Positions 33,284 to 42,051 are shown, counted from the first letter of the stretch. The stretch is 64,000 nucleotides of DNA from Saccharibacillus kuerlensis DSM 22868 (GCF_000378145.1 NZ_KB899281.1:145900-209899), one strand, 5' to 3'. Numbers and translations: made by a program. Notes: generated from the letters alone by a model not told the origin.

Positions 33284-33691
33284 ATGAGAGTGACAGAAGA
33301 AGATCTGGCCTTGATTCGAATCGTACTTGAGCTCCCTTACCTGATTAAGGTGCTTGATACAGACATGAAAGCAATTGAGGGATCTTCTCTGCGTACGCGA
33401 AGCGCTCTGCTGCTGCAGTTAGAACGTCTGCGTGAAGAAGCGCAGCGTGAGATTCGCCAGATGCGCCACGTTCTTCGCCTGCGCGGCATCCAAATCGTCA
33501 AGCAGACGATGCTGGAAGATCGTCTCTGCGCTGAATATATCTGCCGGGGACATCACGACCGAATGCTGCTGATGTGGAGCCGGATCAGGATCGATGTAGA
33601 GGAGATGACAACAGCCTGTCTGGATATCAAATCGCCCGGAAGTTTTGGAAAACCTGCTCAAACAGCCGGTTTTCCGCCAAAGCAGAAGTAA
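33284..33691 (+). CDS. uncharacterised helical protein in the SOS polymerase operon
   Basis: A 135-residue protein, probably all helical. A long basic/acidic helix runs through LQLERLREEAQREIRQMRHV and is followed by LRLRGIQIVKQTMLEDR. Two cysteines lie in LCAEYICRGHHDRM, near a pair of histidines, which could bind a metal. I do not recognise the family. It is 51 bp behind the YolD gene without a terminator between, so it is probably the third gene of the SOS operon. ATG 33284 follows AAAAGGAG. Confidence 0.7.
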   Translation: MRVTEEDLALIRIVLELPYLIKVLDTDMKAIEGSSLRTRSALLLQLERLREEAQREIRQMRHVLRLRGIQIVKQTMLEDRLCAEYICRGHHDRMLLMWSRIRIDVEEMTTACLDIKSPGSFGKPAQTAGFPPKQK

Positions 33692-33790
33692 AGAGCCAAG
33701 CATCGAACGCTATAGGTTTCCCTGCCGTATTCCTTTCCTGTCGGGAACGCCGCTATAATGGAATATAAAAAGGCGACGGGGGAGAGCGGT

Positions 33791-34810
33791 ATGACAGGCA
33801 AAACGGAAGCATCCGAATATGAAGCGCTTCGGCATACAGTCCGACAATATTGGCCGGACTTTTCGGGAACGCTTAAATCAGGAGCGAAAGGATGGAACAA
33901 TACGACGCGATTTGTCGATTATGGCGGGAAACGCTTCGTACTTAGGGTATACGAGACGCATCGCGATCCGGAAAAAATCCGCTTTGAGCATGAAGTGCTG
34001 CTGCGTCTGGCAGAAGAGCAGTTGTCTTTCCAGACACCGGTTCCATGGCTTACCGCAGCAGGAGAAACAATCGTGAAGCTGGAAGATGGAAGCGGGCGTT
34101 ACGGATGCTTGTTTGCTTATATTGAAGGCAGAAGGCCGGATGACGAGGATCAGCGTCCGCTTACTTCTTTTGGAGAAGCGGCGGGTGAACTGTCAGCGGT
34201 ACTGGCGGGTATTCGTACGACACTCCAGCCGGCGTACCGTCCTTATTATGAACTGGGCGAAGCTTATCCGTTATGTGACCCCGACCGGGTATCTGCTTTT
34301 TGTGCGCAGCCTCCTACCGAGCTGGCCGAGGTGGCTTCTTCGCTGCGTCTGCTGTCGGAGAGCTACAGCGATATTTTGCGGGAATTGGAACATCTGAGAA
34401 ACCTTCCGCATCAGCTTGTACATGGCGATCTTAATGCATCAAATCTGTTGGTAAGCGAAGAAGATCCGAGTCGGGCCTGTGCACTGCTCGATTTTGAATT
34501 TTGTACGTATGATATTCGAGCCATGGAGGCGGCGGTTATTCTGTCAGGACTTCCCCAAGGCGAAGAAGCAATTTCGAGATTTATGGAAGGGTTCCGTATT
34601 CGGGCCGCGCTGCAGCCGGAGGAGATTGAAGCGATTCCACTGCTGATGCGGCTGCGCAAGGTGGATGTTTTTCTGCATTTCCTTACCCGCTACCTGGAGA
34701 ACACGGACGGGCCGAACGTGTTGGAAGAACAGTCACGTCTGCTGTCCACAGATCTGAAAAACATGAGAGACGGCGAAACAAAAATTAAGCTTCTTTTGTC
34801 AGATATTTAA
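33791..34810 (+). CDS. APH/CotS-type phosphotransferase
   Basis: A 339-residue small-molecule kinase of the aminoglycoside phosphotransferase/choline kinase superfamily. The Brenner-type catalytic loop is HQLVHGDLNASNLLV (about 207-221), followed by the metal-binding Asp in CALLDFEFCTYDIRAMEAAV. The N-lobe is visible as NTTRFVDYGGKRFVLRVYET. Relatives include CotS/YtaA spore-coat proteins, homoserine kinase type II and fructosamine kinase; the substrate is not clear. ATG 33791 is chosen for GGGGGAG upstream; an extension to 33758 lacks a site. Confidence 0.82.
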   Translation: MTGKTEASEYEALRHTVRQYWPDFSGTLKSGAKGWNNTTRFVDYGGKRFVLRVYETHRDPEKIRFEHEVLLRLAEEQLSFQTPVPWLTAAGETIVKLEDGSGRYGCLFAYIEGRRPDDEDQRPLTSFGEAAGELSAVLAGIRTTLQPAYRPYYELGEAYPLCDPDRVSAFCAQPPTELAEVASSLRLLSESYSDILRELEHLRNLPHQLVHGDLNASNLLVSEEDPSRACALLDFEFCTYDIRAMEAAVILSGLPQGEEAISRFMEGFRIRAALQPEEIEAIPLLMRLRKVDVFLHFLTRYLENTDGPNVLEEQSRLLSTDLKNMRDGETKIKLLLSDI

Positions 34811-34825
34811 GCCAATTGAGAATGA

Positions 34826-34871
34826 GGGAACCGAAAGCCATGCGGTCATGCTTGTCGGTTCCCTTTTGTTT
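34826..34871 (+). terminator. terminator after the kinase gene
   Basis: GGGAACCGA (34826-34834) pairs with TCGGTTCCC (34855-34863), followed by TTTTGTTTT. Confidence 0.85.
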
Positions 34872-34919
34872 TGGGCTTTTCTTGCTTTCTAACAAAAGAA
34901 ATCTTTTTTAGGAATCTAG

Positions 34920-34948
34920 TTGATTATCATTCTCAATTAAGATATATT
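34920..34948 (+). promoter_or_regulatory. promoter with a Fur-box-like operator
   Basis: TTGATT (34920-34925) and TATATT (34943-34948) are 17 bp apart. TGATTATCATTCTCA at 34921-34935 fits the 7-1-7 Fur box TGATAATNATTATCA at 12 of the 14 defined positions and covers the -35 element, so iron-dependent repression of the MarR gene is plausible. Confidence 0.6.
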
Positions 34949-35009
34949 GGTCATATCGGAAGTGTGATTTTAAGTTTTTCATTCTATCTATCGGCGAGGA
35001 GTGAAGGTT

Positions 35010-35534
35010 ATGGGAACGAACGTTTACCGTCAACAACCAGCACCGGCGGAACTGTACGAGCAAATTCTCGACTTCCTGCACCGGTACGAAAATCATAGAC
35101 AAACAGAGCCTTCAAGGCTTCGAGCCATGATCCGAAACGAGGAAACGGGCAGTCGGGTCGGCAATCTTACGGTAGTTAATGCCATTCAATGCATTGGGCG
35201 GCACGAACCGATTAACGGAACGACAATCGCGGAGAAGATCGGCCTATCTCGTGCAGGCGTAACCAAGATCGGCACGCGTCTAGTACGTGAAGGGCTGGTC
35301 AAGCGAGAGCGAATGCGGCATAACCGCAAAGAAATTTATTATCGGCTAACACCGGCAGGACGGGATGTGTTTGAGACGCATCGGCTGCTGCATGAACACG
35401 AGGAAGAGCGCTTCCGCACATTCCTCGGCGCTTACAGCGGTGAACAGCTTGCTTTTGTCGGCGAATTTCTGCGTCATGCCGGAGCCGAATTCGAACGTCA
35501 GCATCCAATTGCAGAAATGGAGCACGCCAGATAA
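35010..35534 (+). CDS. MarR-family transcriptional regulator
   Basis: A 174-residue regulator with a central winged helix. GTTIAEKIGLSRAGVTKIGT is the recognition region and RHNRKEIYYRLTPAGRDVFE is the wing, a standard MarR signature. The ATG at 35010 follows GAGGAG. A Fur-box-like sequence covers its promoter, hinting at control by iron. No obvious target gene is adjacent; the next gene in the same direction is behind a terminator. Confidence 0.87.
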   Translation: MGTNVYRQQPAPAELYEQILDFLHRYENHRQTEPSRLRAMIRNEETGSRVGNLTVVNAIQCIGRHEPINGTTIAEKIGLSRAGVTKIGTRLVREGLVKRERMRHNRKEIYYRLTPAGRDVFETHRLLHEHEEERFRTFLGAYSGEQLAFVGEFLRHAGAEFERQHPIAEMEHAR

Positions 35535-35638
35535 ACAGAATCAGTTTGTCCGCTGCTGATTGTCTCTCGTCTTCTTCATCGATTACATACGGATAAAAGC
35601 AGCAAGAGAAGGAGAAGTAGGCCAAAGCCATGGAGCAG

Positions 35639-35680
35639 GCCGCTGTGCAGGACGGAGACGTCTCTGCACAGCGGCTTTTT
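35639..35680 (+). terminator. terminator after the MarR gene
   Basis: GCCGCTGTGCAG (35639-35650) pairs perfectly with CTGCACAGCGGC (35664-35675), followed by TTTTT. Confidence 0.9.
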
Positions 35681-35758
35681 GATGAGATAAATTCGAAATG
35701 CGCTGAATCGGGTATACATAGTTGAGATTCCCAAGTAAAGGAAAAAGGAGGCGAAACC

Positions 35759-36262
35759 ATGACGGAACGTTCAACTTCTGCCGGAAAAGAGCAGGGGAAC
35801 GGCGATTCACGAAGTCTGTGGTCGGGGGTTCTGTTCGGAATCGGCTCTATGGCGTTCGTCGATGAAGTCATTTTTCATCAGCTGCTGCATTGGCATCATT
35901 TTTACGATTTATCGACGACCGGGATCGGTCTGCTCTCCGATGGCCTGCTGCATGCATTCAGTTGGTTCGCTACGGTAGGCTCGCTGTTCATGCTGGCCGA
36001 TCTGCGCCGGAAACGCCGGCTGTATGTTCCCCGCTGGGTAGGAGGAGCCCTAACCGGAGCAGGATTTTTTCAACTCTATGACGGCATTGTCCATCATAAA
36101 TGGATGGGGATTCATCAAGTGCGCTACGGTGTCGATCTGACCGTCTACGATTGGAGCTGGAATATCGCCGGTGCCATTCTGCTGTTGGCAGGAATTGCTC
36201 TGACGATCCGTACGGGCAGAGCGAATTCGGATTCGCGAGTGGAAGGTTCTTCCCATGAATAA
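35759..36262 (+). CDS. DUF2243 membrane protein
   Basis: A 167-residue protein with about four membrane helices and the histidine-rich features of DUF2243: DEVIFHQLLHWHHFYD and LYDGIVHHKWMGIHQVRYGV. Such His clusters suggest metal or haem handling, but no function is established. It overlaps the CtaG-like gene by 8 bp, which points to a shared role in copper supply to, or assembly of, a cytochrome oxidase. ATG 35759 follows AAAAGGAGG. Confidence 0.85.
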   Translation: MTERSTSAGKEQGNGDSRSLWSGVLFGIGSMAFVDEVIFHQLLHWHHFYDLSTTGIGLLSDGLLHAFSWFATVGSLFMLADLRRKRRLYVPRWVGGALTGAGFFQLYDGIVHHKWMGIHQVRYGVDLTVYDWSWNIAGAILLLAGIALTIRTGRANSDSRVEGSSHE

Positions 36263-37163
36263 TCTGATCATAGCGGCAGCGGCTCATAATCTGCATCATC
36301 ATGGCGACGGCATTTCTTCGACTGAGGCGGTGCAGCCGCTGTCCGCCGGACTGATCGACTATATGCCGGTTTTCTTCATAAGTATTCCGCTTATAGCTGT
36401 ATATCTGACTGCGGCCGTGCTGACCGGACGCCGCTACAGACGCTGGTCTCTGCTGCGTTCGCTGCTGTGGTGTACCGGAGTGACAGTATCGGCTTCCGCT
36501 ATCACGGGCCCGTTGGCCCAAGCGGCACATGCAAGCTTTACCGCTCATATGCTCGGCCATCTTCTTCTTGGTATGCTGGGACCGCTGCTAATTGCTCTAT
36601 CCGCACCTATTACGCTGCTGCTGCGCTCTCTGCCACGCAGAGGAGCCAGATTTCTGTCGGCGCTGCTGCGAAGCCAGGCATTGGCTTTTCTGTCGAATCC
36701 GGTGACTGCGTCTCTGCTGAACGTTGGCGGTCTCTGGATATTGTATACAACCGGATTGTACACAGTTATGCATCATTCGACGGCACTGCACATACTTGTT
36801 CATTTTCACGTATTTGCCGCAGGCTATTTGTTCACCATTTCCGTTCTTCCGGTAGATCCCGCCCCTCATCGGACAAGTTTTGGCTTCCGGGCAGGCGTGA
36901 TGATTGCGGCCTTTGCCGCACACGGAATCTTGAGTAAGTATCTGTATGCCAATCCGCCGATCGGTACAGCCAGCGAAGATGCTCGTATAGGCGCTCAATT
37001 GATGTATTATGGAGGAGACGGTGTCGATCTGCTGCTGATCATTCTGTTCTGTTACCGCTGGTACAGGCAGGGTGGACGTCAATCGGATAAGCAGGTTTCC
37101 GACAATAATGAGGAAAGATCGGGCGGTATCCGTTCGAACACAGGCAAAAAAGGGTATACATAG
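36255..37163 (+). CDS. ctaG: CtaG-type cytochrome c oxidase assembly factor
   Basis: A multi-spanning membrane protein of 302 residues of the Bacillus CtaG (caa3 assembly) family, with about seven helices. Conserved-looking regions include AHASFTAHMLGHLLLGMLGP with its histidines, MHHSTALHILVHFHVFAAGY and DPAPHRTSF. The N-terminus AHNLHHHGDG is rich in histidine and could bind copper. It would help insert copper into cytochrome c oxidase at the membrane. No oxidase subunit genes are in the window. The start overlaps the DUF2243 gene. Confidence 0.85.
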   Translation: MNNLIIAAAAHNLHHHGDGISSTEAVQPLSAGLIDYMPVFFISIPLIAVYLTAAVLTGRRYRRWSLLRSLLWCTGVTVSASAITGPLAQAAHASFTAHMLGHLLLGMLGPLLIALSAPITLLLRSLPRRGARFLSALLRSQALAFLSNPVTASLLNVGGLWILYTTGLYTVMHHSTALHILVHFHVFAAGYLFTISVLPVDPAPHRTSFGFRAGVMIAAFAAHGILSKYLYANPPIGTASEDARIGAQLMYYGGDGVDLLLIILFCYRWYRQGGRQSDKQVSDNNEERSGGIRSNTGKKGYT

Positions 37164-37241
37164 GGCGTATAGGCAAGTTACGCGGCCCGCCTCTAAAGAG
37201 ACATCGAGCCGCCCATACCGAATCAGAAAGGATGAGAAAAA

Positions 37242-37877
37242 ATGTCGAAATTGCTAAAAGATCTGCTTGAACCTGCCAACGGAGCGCTGCGTCCGCAGCC
37301 GCTGGAACCGCTAAAAGTGACCTCAGGCCGCATTGTAGCCTGTGATCCGCTGACTTCGCCAATGGAAGCGTTTGAATACGAAATTCCGCCGGGTACTTAT
37401 CCGGTCTATGCCTGGCACAGCGAGCAGGAAGGTGCAATTGCCGGAGCGGAACTGCGTCTTTCCGATAAGAAGCCGGTACGTTGGGAGATTGCTGTCCGTC
37501 CGGGTCAGGACAAGAGTACCTTAAAAGAAAACGAAGTTTTCGGTTATCCGGTCGATGCCGGGATCGGCAGCTTCGCTGACGAGGAAGCGATTCGGGGACT
37601 TGAAGCTCTGGATCAGCGGCTGCAGGAAGAGTTAGGCGACGAGTATGTCAGCTTGTATGATGACTTGATTGCAGACGTGTTGGAAGAACACGACGACGTG
37701 TGGGGCAACCTGCCGACCGACGAAGAGAGCGGCTTGAATGTAATTATGTTCACGTCGGGCAGCGGAGACGGCTTCTATGCTTCTTATTGGGGAATTGACG
37801 AGAATGATGAAGTGGTCTCGCTGCTTACGGACTTCCGAATCGTGCAGGAAGGTCATGCGGAGGAAACTCACGGTTAA
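37242..37877 (+). CDS. DUF4241 family protein
   Basis: A 211-residue soluble protein. The C-terminal block GDGFYASYWGIDENDEVVSL and LLTDFRIV, with the N-terminal FEYEIPPGTYPVYAWHSE, matches DUF4241. Members often occur near immunity-type genes, but no function is established and no toxin is adjacent. The ATG at 37242 follows AAAGGATGAG. A strong terminator follows. Confidence 0.8.
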   Translation: MSKLLKDLLEPANGALRPQPLEPLKVTSGRIVACDPLTSPMEAFEYEIPPGTYPVYAWHSEQEGAIAGAELRLSDKKPVRWEIAVRPGQDKSTLKENEVFGYPVDAGIGSFADEEAIRGLEALDQRLQEELGDEYVSLYDDLIADVLEEHDDVWGNLPTDEESGLNVIMFTSGSGDGFYASYWGIDENDEVVSLLTDFRIVQEGHAEETHG

Positions 37878-37895
37878 GTTTGAATATGCTCAGAG

Positions 37896-37930
37896 AAGTC
37901 CGGAAGACATGGAGTCTTCCGGACTTTTTT
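37896..37930 (+). terminator. terminator after the DUF4241 gene
   Basis: AAGTCCGGAAGAC (37896-37908) pairs perfectly with GTCTTCCGGACTT (37914-37926), followed by TTTT. Confidence 0.92.
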
Positions 37931-38018
37931 CATTTGTGCCTGCTTTCTTCATGGTACAATGCATAAAAGCCGGATAAGAAGACCGGGAAATCAGCTGCAA
38001 TGCCGGAGGTGCGGACCG

Positions 38019-38621
38019 ATGACGGAAAGAAGTGTACATCAAACAAAGCAGGAATTTATAGACGACAAAACTCCTGTAAGCGGGGAAATGGAGAAAAAGC
38101 TGGAGACGTTGAATAGGGTGACTCGGCTGCTGAGCCAGGCCGGCGTGGACTATGTCGTGGGGGGCAGCGGGATGCTGTTCGGCCTAGGGTTAACGGATAA
38201 GGTGCGTGATTGGGACTTGATGACTGAAGCGTCGGAAAATGAAATACGGATGGCGCTGGACAGTCTGACACTCGTGGACGAGAGCGGGCCTAGCGAGCTG
38301 TACGGAAGCGGCTGCAAACTTGGAATTGAAGAAACGGAGCCTGAGGTAGAAATCATTGTCGGCTTCGCCATTCGTACGGAAAGCGGTATTTGCCGTCTTC
38401 CGGCACTGCCCGGCGGGATCCGCCGCGGCCTGCGTATTGCCAGTCCCGAAGTCTGGTTGGCCGCCTATACACTGATGGGCCGATCCGAAAAAGCGGCGCT
38501 GCTGGAAGAGTACCTTCAGAATCATGGTGCCGATCCGACGGTGCTCTCACGTCTGTACGAAGAGCCGCTTCCTGCCGAATTGGCGGAGCGGCTCAGAAGA
38601 CTTCCGGAAGCTGTCGTTTGA
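38019..38621 (+). CDS. nucleotidyltransferase-like protein
   Basis: A 200-residue protein with a start pattern of small nucleotidyltransferase folds: YVVGGSGMLFGLGL followed by the carboxylate motif DWDLMTEAS. The remaining fold has GLRIASPEVWLAAYTLMGRS, like the helical part of such proteins. Activity and substrate are unknown; it may be a degenerate, non-catalytic member. ATG 38019 follows GGAGGTG. It precedes the DMT gene tail to tail. Confidence 0.6.
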   Translation: MTERSVHQTKQEFIDDKTPVSGEMEKKLETLNRVTRLLSQAGVDYVVGGSGMLFGLGLTDKVRDWDLMTEASENEIRMALDSLTLVDESGPSELYGSGCKLGIEETEPEVEIIVGFAIRTESGICRLPALPGGIRRGLRIASPEVWLAAYTLMGRSEKAALLEEYLQNHGADPTVLSRLYEEPLPAELAERLRRLPEAVV

Positions 38622-38646
38622 TCCACGCGGGACGCAAGTAATCGGC

Positions 38647-39564
38647 TTAATGCTTCGAGCGGTTTGGCAAGGCAGCGAGTTTGGAAGCAGGAGGTTTGCG
38701 TCTGTTTACGAACATAATGCTGCCGGCAATCATCAGCAGGCCGATCAGCAGTGTAATAGTCGCTGATTCGCCGAGTAGAACGATGCTGAACAGGTTTGAC
38801 AATACCGGGATTAGGAAAGTGTATGCTCCCACTGTACTGACTTCCCCTGCTTCAATCAGCAGGAAGTAGATCATCCAGCCGCCAGCAATTACGAAAATGG
38901 AGATGAACAACAGAATGAGGATAAATTCGGTATTCCATTCGATATCTCTCCAGTGCTCTGTACCCGAACCCAGCAGAAGCAGAGCAGCCCCGCCAATCAG
39001 CAGCTGCATCGTCACGGTCCAGACCGAATCGAGACGAGCCCCCTGTTTTTTCATATAAATCGTACCCAGTGCCCAGCAAAGGGCCGATAGCAGGGCGAGT
39101 CCAATGCCGAACGGTGACAGATGCCCTTCAAGGCCGCCCAGGCTGATGACCGCAACGCCGGCAAAGCCGAGTATGAGTCCTGCGACTTTAAGGCGGTTAA
39201 GCTCTTCGCCCAGCCAAATTCGGGAGAAGATGCCGAGCAGGATAGGCTGCAGGAACACAAGCGTCGAGAACAGGCCGGCCGGCAGGTAGCCGATCCCGAC
39301 CGTTTGCAGGCCGTAATAGCCGATAACGTTGAGCAGGGCTACCAGTAAATAAGCTCCAGCGTTTTGCTTCCAGCGCAGTGCTCCGGATCGGCGGAGGGCG
39401 ATTGGCAGAAGGATCATCCCACCAATCAGCGTACGAATACCGGAAAACAAAACAGGAGGAGTATGCGGCAGTGCCATTTTGGTCAGCGGCCAGTTGATGC
39501 CCCAAACGAGAACCAGGAAAAGTACCATAGTCAGCGTCTTTTTGGGCGAAATTGCGGAAGACAT
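38647..39564 (-). CDS. DMT-superfamily transporter (EamA)
   Basis: An inner-membrane protein of about 305 residues with ten predicted helices in two EamA repeats, for example LVLVWGINWPLTKMAL early and a second half starting near GLALLSALCWALGTIYMKKQ. Such proteins export amino acids or metabolites. ATG 39564 (MSSAISPKK) is preferred, since AAAGGTG is directly next to the first ATG at 39576. It is divergent from a LysR regulator at 39714, a usual pairing in which the regulator senses the exported compound. Confidence 0.88.
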   Translation of the reverse strand: MSSAISPKKTLTMVLFLVLVWGINWPLTKMALPHTPPVLFSGIRTLIGGMILLPIALRRSGALRWKQNAGAYLLVALLNVIGYYGLQTVGIGYLPAGLFSTLVFLQPILLGIFSRIWLGEELNRLKVAGLILGFAGVAVISLGGLEGHLSPFGIGLALLSALCWALGTIYMKKQGARLDSVWTVTMQLLIGGAALLLLGSGTEHWRDIEWNTEFILILLFISIFVIAGGWMIYFLLIEAGEVSTVGAYTFLIPVLSNLFSIVLLGESATITLLIGLLMIAGSIMFVNRRKPPASKLAALPNRSKH

Positions 39565-39713
39565 AGTCCTCATCACCTTTCAAACGTTTGATGCGCGGAG
39601 CGGCCAGTCTGTCTGGCGAGCCTCCGCGCTTTTTATGTGAGCTTATCAAGCGTATACTGAAAATGAACATAAAGAAAATGAATGTTTTGCATAAAGGAGA
39701 TAACGATAAAGTT
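39565..39713. promoter_or_regulatory. divergent LysR/DMT control region with two palindromes
   Basis: A perfect 12-bp palindrome TCAAACGTTTGA lies at 39580-39591, next to the DMT ribosome site. ATAAC-N6-GTTAT at 39700-39715, a LysR-type T-N11-A dyad, overlaps the regulator's start codon. Either could be an operator; neither is proven. Confidence 0.4.
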
Positions 39714-40610
39714 ATGACGATTACGCAGATTGCAGTATTTGTTCGAGTTGCCGAAACGCTTAACTTTACTCGGGCTGCCGAAGAATTGCACATGACCCAG
39801 CCTGCTGTCAGCCATGTGATCGCCGCCATCGAATCGGAGCTCGAGACCCGTCTGCTGCGGCGTGATCGCAAGCGAGGCGTCGCGCTGACGCAAGTCGGTG
39901 AGAAGGTGCTCCCGCAGTTTCGTGCCATACTGCAGCGGATAGATAAAATTCACCAAGAGGTCGCCGCGGATAATGGGATTGAGGTGGGCAGAGTATCGGT
40001 CGGTGCTTTTCCTTCGGCTTCCGCTTATTTTCTACCGTCTCTGATTCGTGAAATCCGGGAAAATTATCCGAACCTGCATTTCGACCTGCACGAGGGAACC
40101 GCCGACGAAATCCGAGAAGGTGTACATGAGCGAAAATATGATGTAGGTCTTGTTCTGCTTCCTGCACCGGGACTTGATACCGTAAAGCTGGCGGAGAGCC
40201 GCATGCTTCTGCTGCTGCCGGACGGACATCCACTGCGGGTAAAGCAAACAATCACGATCCGGGAATTAGATGGTGAGGACCTTATTCTCTGCCGAGGCGG
40301 GCATGAAGTTACGGTGTTGAATGAGTTCGAACACGAGGGAGTCGACGCACGAATCACTTTTACAACGCACAATGTGAGTACGATGGTGGCCATGGTCGAG
40401 CAGGGACTCGGAGTAGGTATCGTATCTGAAATGGCACTGTCGGTACATCCCCATTTGCTTGAAATCCGGGAGATCGTGCCGCCGATCATTCGAGAAATTG
40501 GGGCGGCAGTTTCTTCAATGGAAGAAGCTTCGCCTGCGGTCCGCCTATTTCTGGAGACGGCATCGAACCGCTTTGTCGAAGAGAAAGAGACAATCGGACA
40601 GGGAAAGTGA
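39714..40610 (+). CDS. LysR-family transcriptional regulator
   Basis: A 298-residue LysR regulator. The N-terminal helix-turn-helix is unmistakable (FTRAAEELHMTQPAVSHVIA, about 18-37), with a periplasmic-binding-like effector domain after it. The start at 39714 gives the standard N-terminus MTITQIAVFVRVAETLNF; upstream in-frame ATGs would add about 40 atypical residues. AAAGGAG lies a little far (14 bases) from this ATG, so the start is likely rather than certain. It is divergent from the DMT exporter, its presumed target. Confidence 0.9.
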   Translation: MTITQIAVFVRVAETLNFTRAAEELHMTQPAVSHVIAAIESELETRLLRRDRKRGVALTQVGEKVLPQFRAILQRIDKIHQEVAADNGIEVGRVSVGAFPSASAYFLPSLIREIRENYPNLHFDLHEGTADEIREGVHERKYDVGLVLLPAPGLDTVKLAESRMLLLLPDGHPLRVKQTITIRELDGEDLILCRGGHEVTVLNEFEHEGVDARITFTTHNVSTMVAMVEQGLGVGIVSEMALSVHPHLLEIREIVPPIIREIGAAVSSMEEASPAVRLFLETASNRFVEEKETIGQGK

Positions 40611-40755
40611 ACAGCCAGGAGGATGAAGAAGCAGGACCGACTGCGTTCATTAAACGTGTGTGCGAATTTAAATCGTGTGTTACAGCGTTAGGCGTACAAG
40701 CAATTGGTGTAATAACCAAAGAGAGAAAGATTGATCAAATTCAGGAGGGGTCATA

Positions 40756-41673
40756 ATGAAAAAATGGTGGACGGTCGTATGCTCGGCCATGCTAGCTGTC
40801 AGCATCACGGCTTGCGGTAATAAGGAGGAAGCGGCCCAAACGCCGGCTCCGGCAGCAGAAACGACAGCACCAACAGAAACGCCTGCGGCAGAAACAACAA
40901 CTCCGGCAGAGGCGGCTGAAGAACCGGCTGTCGAAACTTCGGCAAACGATGAAGTACCAACAGCCGAAGAATTACTGAATCGCACACAGGAAGCTAACCA
41001 AGAGCTGAAGAACTACAATATGGTTGCCGACATTGAGCAGCATATTTCTGCTAACGGCGAAGAACAAACGATGACTATAACGATGGATACGGATATGGTT
41101 CTCGATCCGGTCACAGCCTATCAAAAAATCCATACCGAAGTCAGCGGTTCATCCAATGACATTGAACAATATATTACGCCTGACGCAATCTATGTAGGTG
41201 CGAACGATCAATGGACCAAGCTGCCGGAAGAACAGCGTTCGGAAGTAATGGCCAGTCTTGAAAGCACAGCCAATCTTGAGAGCTCGTTCGAACAGTTCCA
41301 ATCGATTGCCAAGGACATGGAAGTGACCGAGGAAGGCGATAATTATGTGCTGTCGGCTGCGCTCTCTGGAGATCAGGTCAAATCGATGGCTGAAGAAATG
41401 ATGGGGCAATCCGGCGACGAACAAATGGCCGCAATTCTGCAGCAAATGAACATTGAAGAAATGAATATGACATACACCATTAACAAGGAAACTTCTTATC
41501 CAGTAGAGACAAACGTAGATATGACAATGTCTATGAATGCGGGAGAAGCGGCCGGCGAAGGTGCTGAAGATATGGACGTTTCCATGCACATGATCATGAA
41601 CAGCACAATTTCCAAACATAATAAAATCGCTAATATTGAAGTTCCCCAGACGGTTGTAGACAGCGTGCAGTAA
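40756..41673 (+). CDS. DUF6612-type lipoprotein
   Basis: A 305-residue lipoprotein. Lipobox SITAC (Cys at about 20) is followed by a long Ala/Thr/Glu/Pro linker and a folded domain (about 70-300) of the LolA-like type seen in DUF6612 proteins: NQELKNYNMVADIEQHIS, then DPVTAYQKIHTEVSG. The domain is rich in Met and acidic residues. It is anchored to the outer face of the membrane; the role is unknown. The ATG at 40756 follows AGGAGGGG. A second related lipoprotein lies at 47905. Confidence 0.8.
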   Translation: MKKWWTVVCSAMLAVSITACGNKEEAAQTPAPAAETTAPTETPAAETTTPAEAAEEPAVETSANDEVPTAEELLNRTQEANQELKNYNMVADIEQHISANGEEQTMTITMDTDMVLDPVTAYQKIHTEVSGSSNDIEQYITPDAIYVGANDQWTKLPEEQRSEVMASLESTANLESSFEQFQSIAKDMEVTEEGDNYVLSAALSGDQVKSMAEEMMGQSGDEQMAAILQQMNIEEMNMTYTINKETSYPVETNVDMTMSMNAGEAAGEGAEDMDVSMHMIMNSTISKHNKIANIEVPQTVVDSVQ

Positions 41674-41690
41674 GCTTGAACCTCCGATCG

Positions 41691-41728
41691 AAGACCGACT
41701 GCGAATTTTCGCAGTCGGTCTTTTTTGT
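41691..41728 (+). terminator. terminator after the first DUF6612-type gene
   Basis: AAGACCGACTGCGAA (41691-41705) pairs with TTCGCAGTCGGTCTT (41708-41722), followed by TTTT. Confidence 0.9.
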
Positions 41729-42022
41729 TGTGAATTTCGGGACGTTTTTGTGCAGTTCAAATTCTGTAGGATAGTCAACGGATAGATATGGCGGCAAATA
41801 GCGATTTTTACTCTATGCCTATTGGCTATAGTACGCCATAGTCTGAAGATATAGATGCAGGGAAGCTTTGTAGCGTATTTGAAACGCGAAATTGTCTGAA
41901 GTCTTACAGGACATAGGGCTGGCGATCTCTCTGTAAGAAAGGCGGACAATCCGTTATCAGGAATTCCGAGGTCCAAGCATGGGATTTGCCTATAACGGGG
42001 TTTTGGCGGCTTTTCGAATCGA
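41729..42022. other. upstream region of metE without a recognised riboswitch
   Basis: About 290 bp between the terminator and the metE promoter. I find no SAM-box, T-box or cobalamin riboswitch core and no gene. Confidence 0.4.
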
Positions 42023-42051
42023 TTGACACTTTACTTCGCTGTGCCTATGAT
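42023..42051 (+). promoter_or_regulatory. metE promoter
   Basis: TTGACA (42023-42028) and TATGAT (42046-42051) are 17 bp apart, a near-perfect housekeeping promoter. The start site would be near 42058, leaving a leader of only about 65 nt, too short for the usual methionine riboswitches. Confidence 0.75.

Noticed and set aside
34921..34935. The operator before the MarR gene as a PerR box
   Set aside because: The match to the Fur-type TGATAATNATTATCA is closer than to TTATAATNATTATAA, though PerR cannot be excluded.
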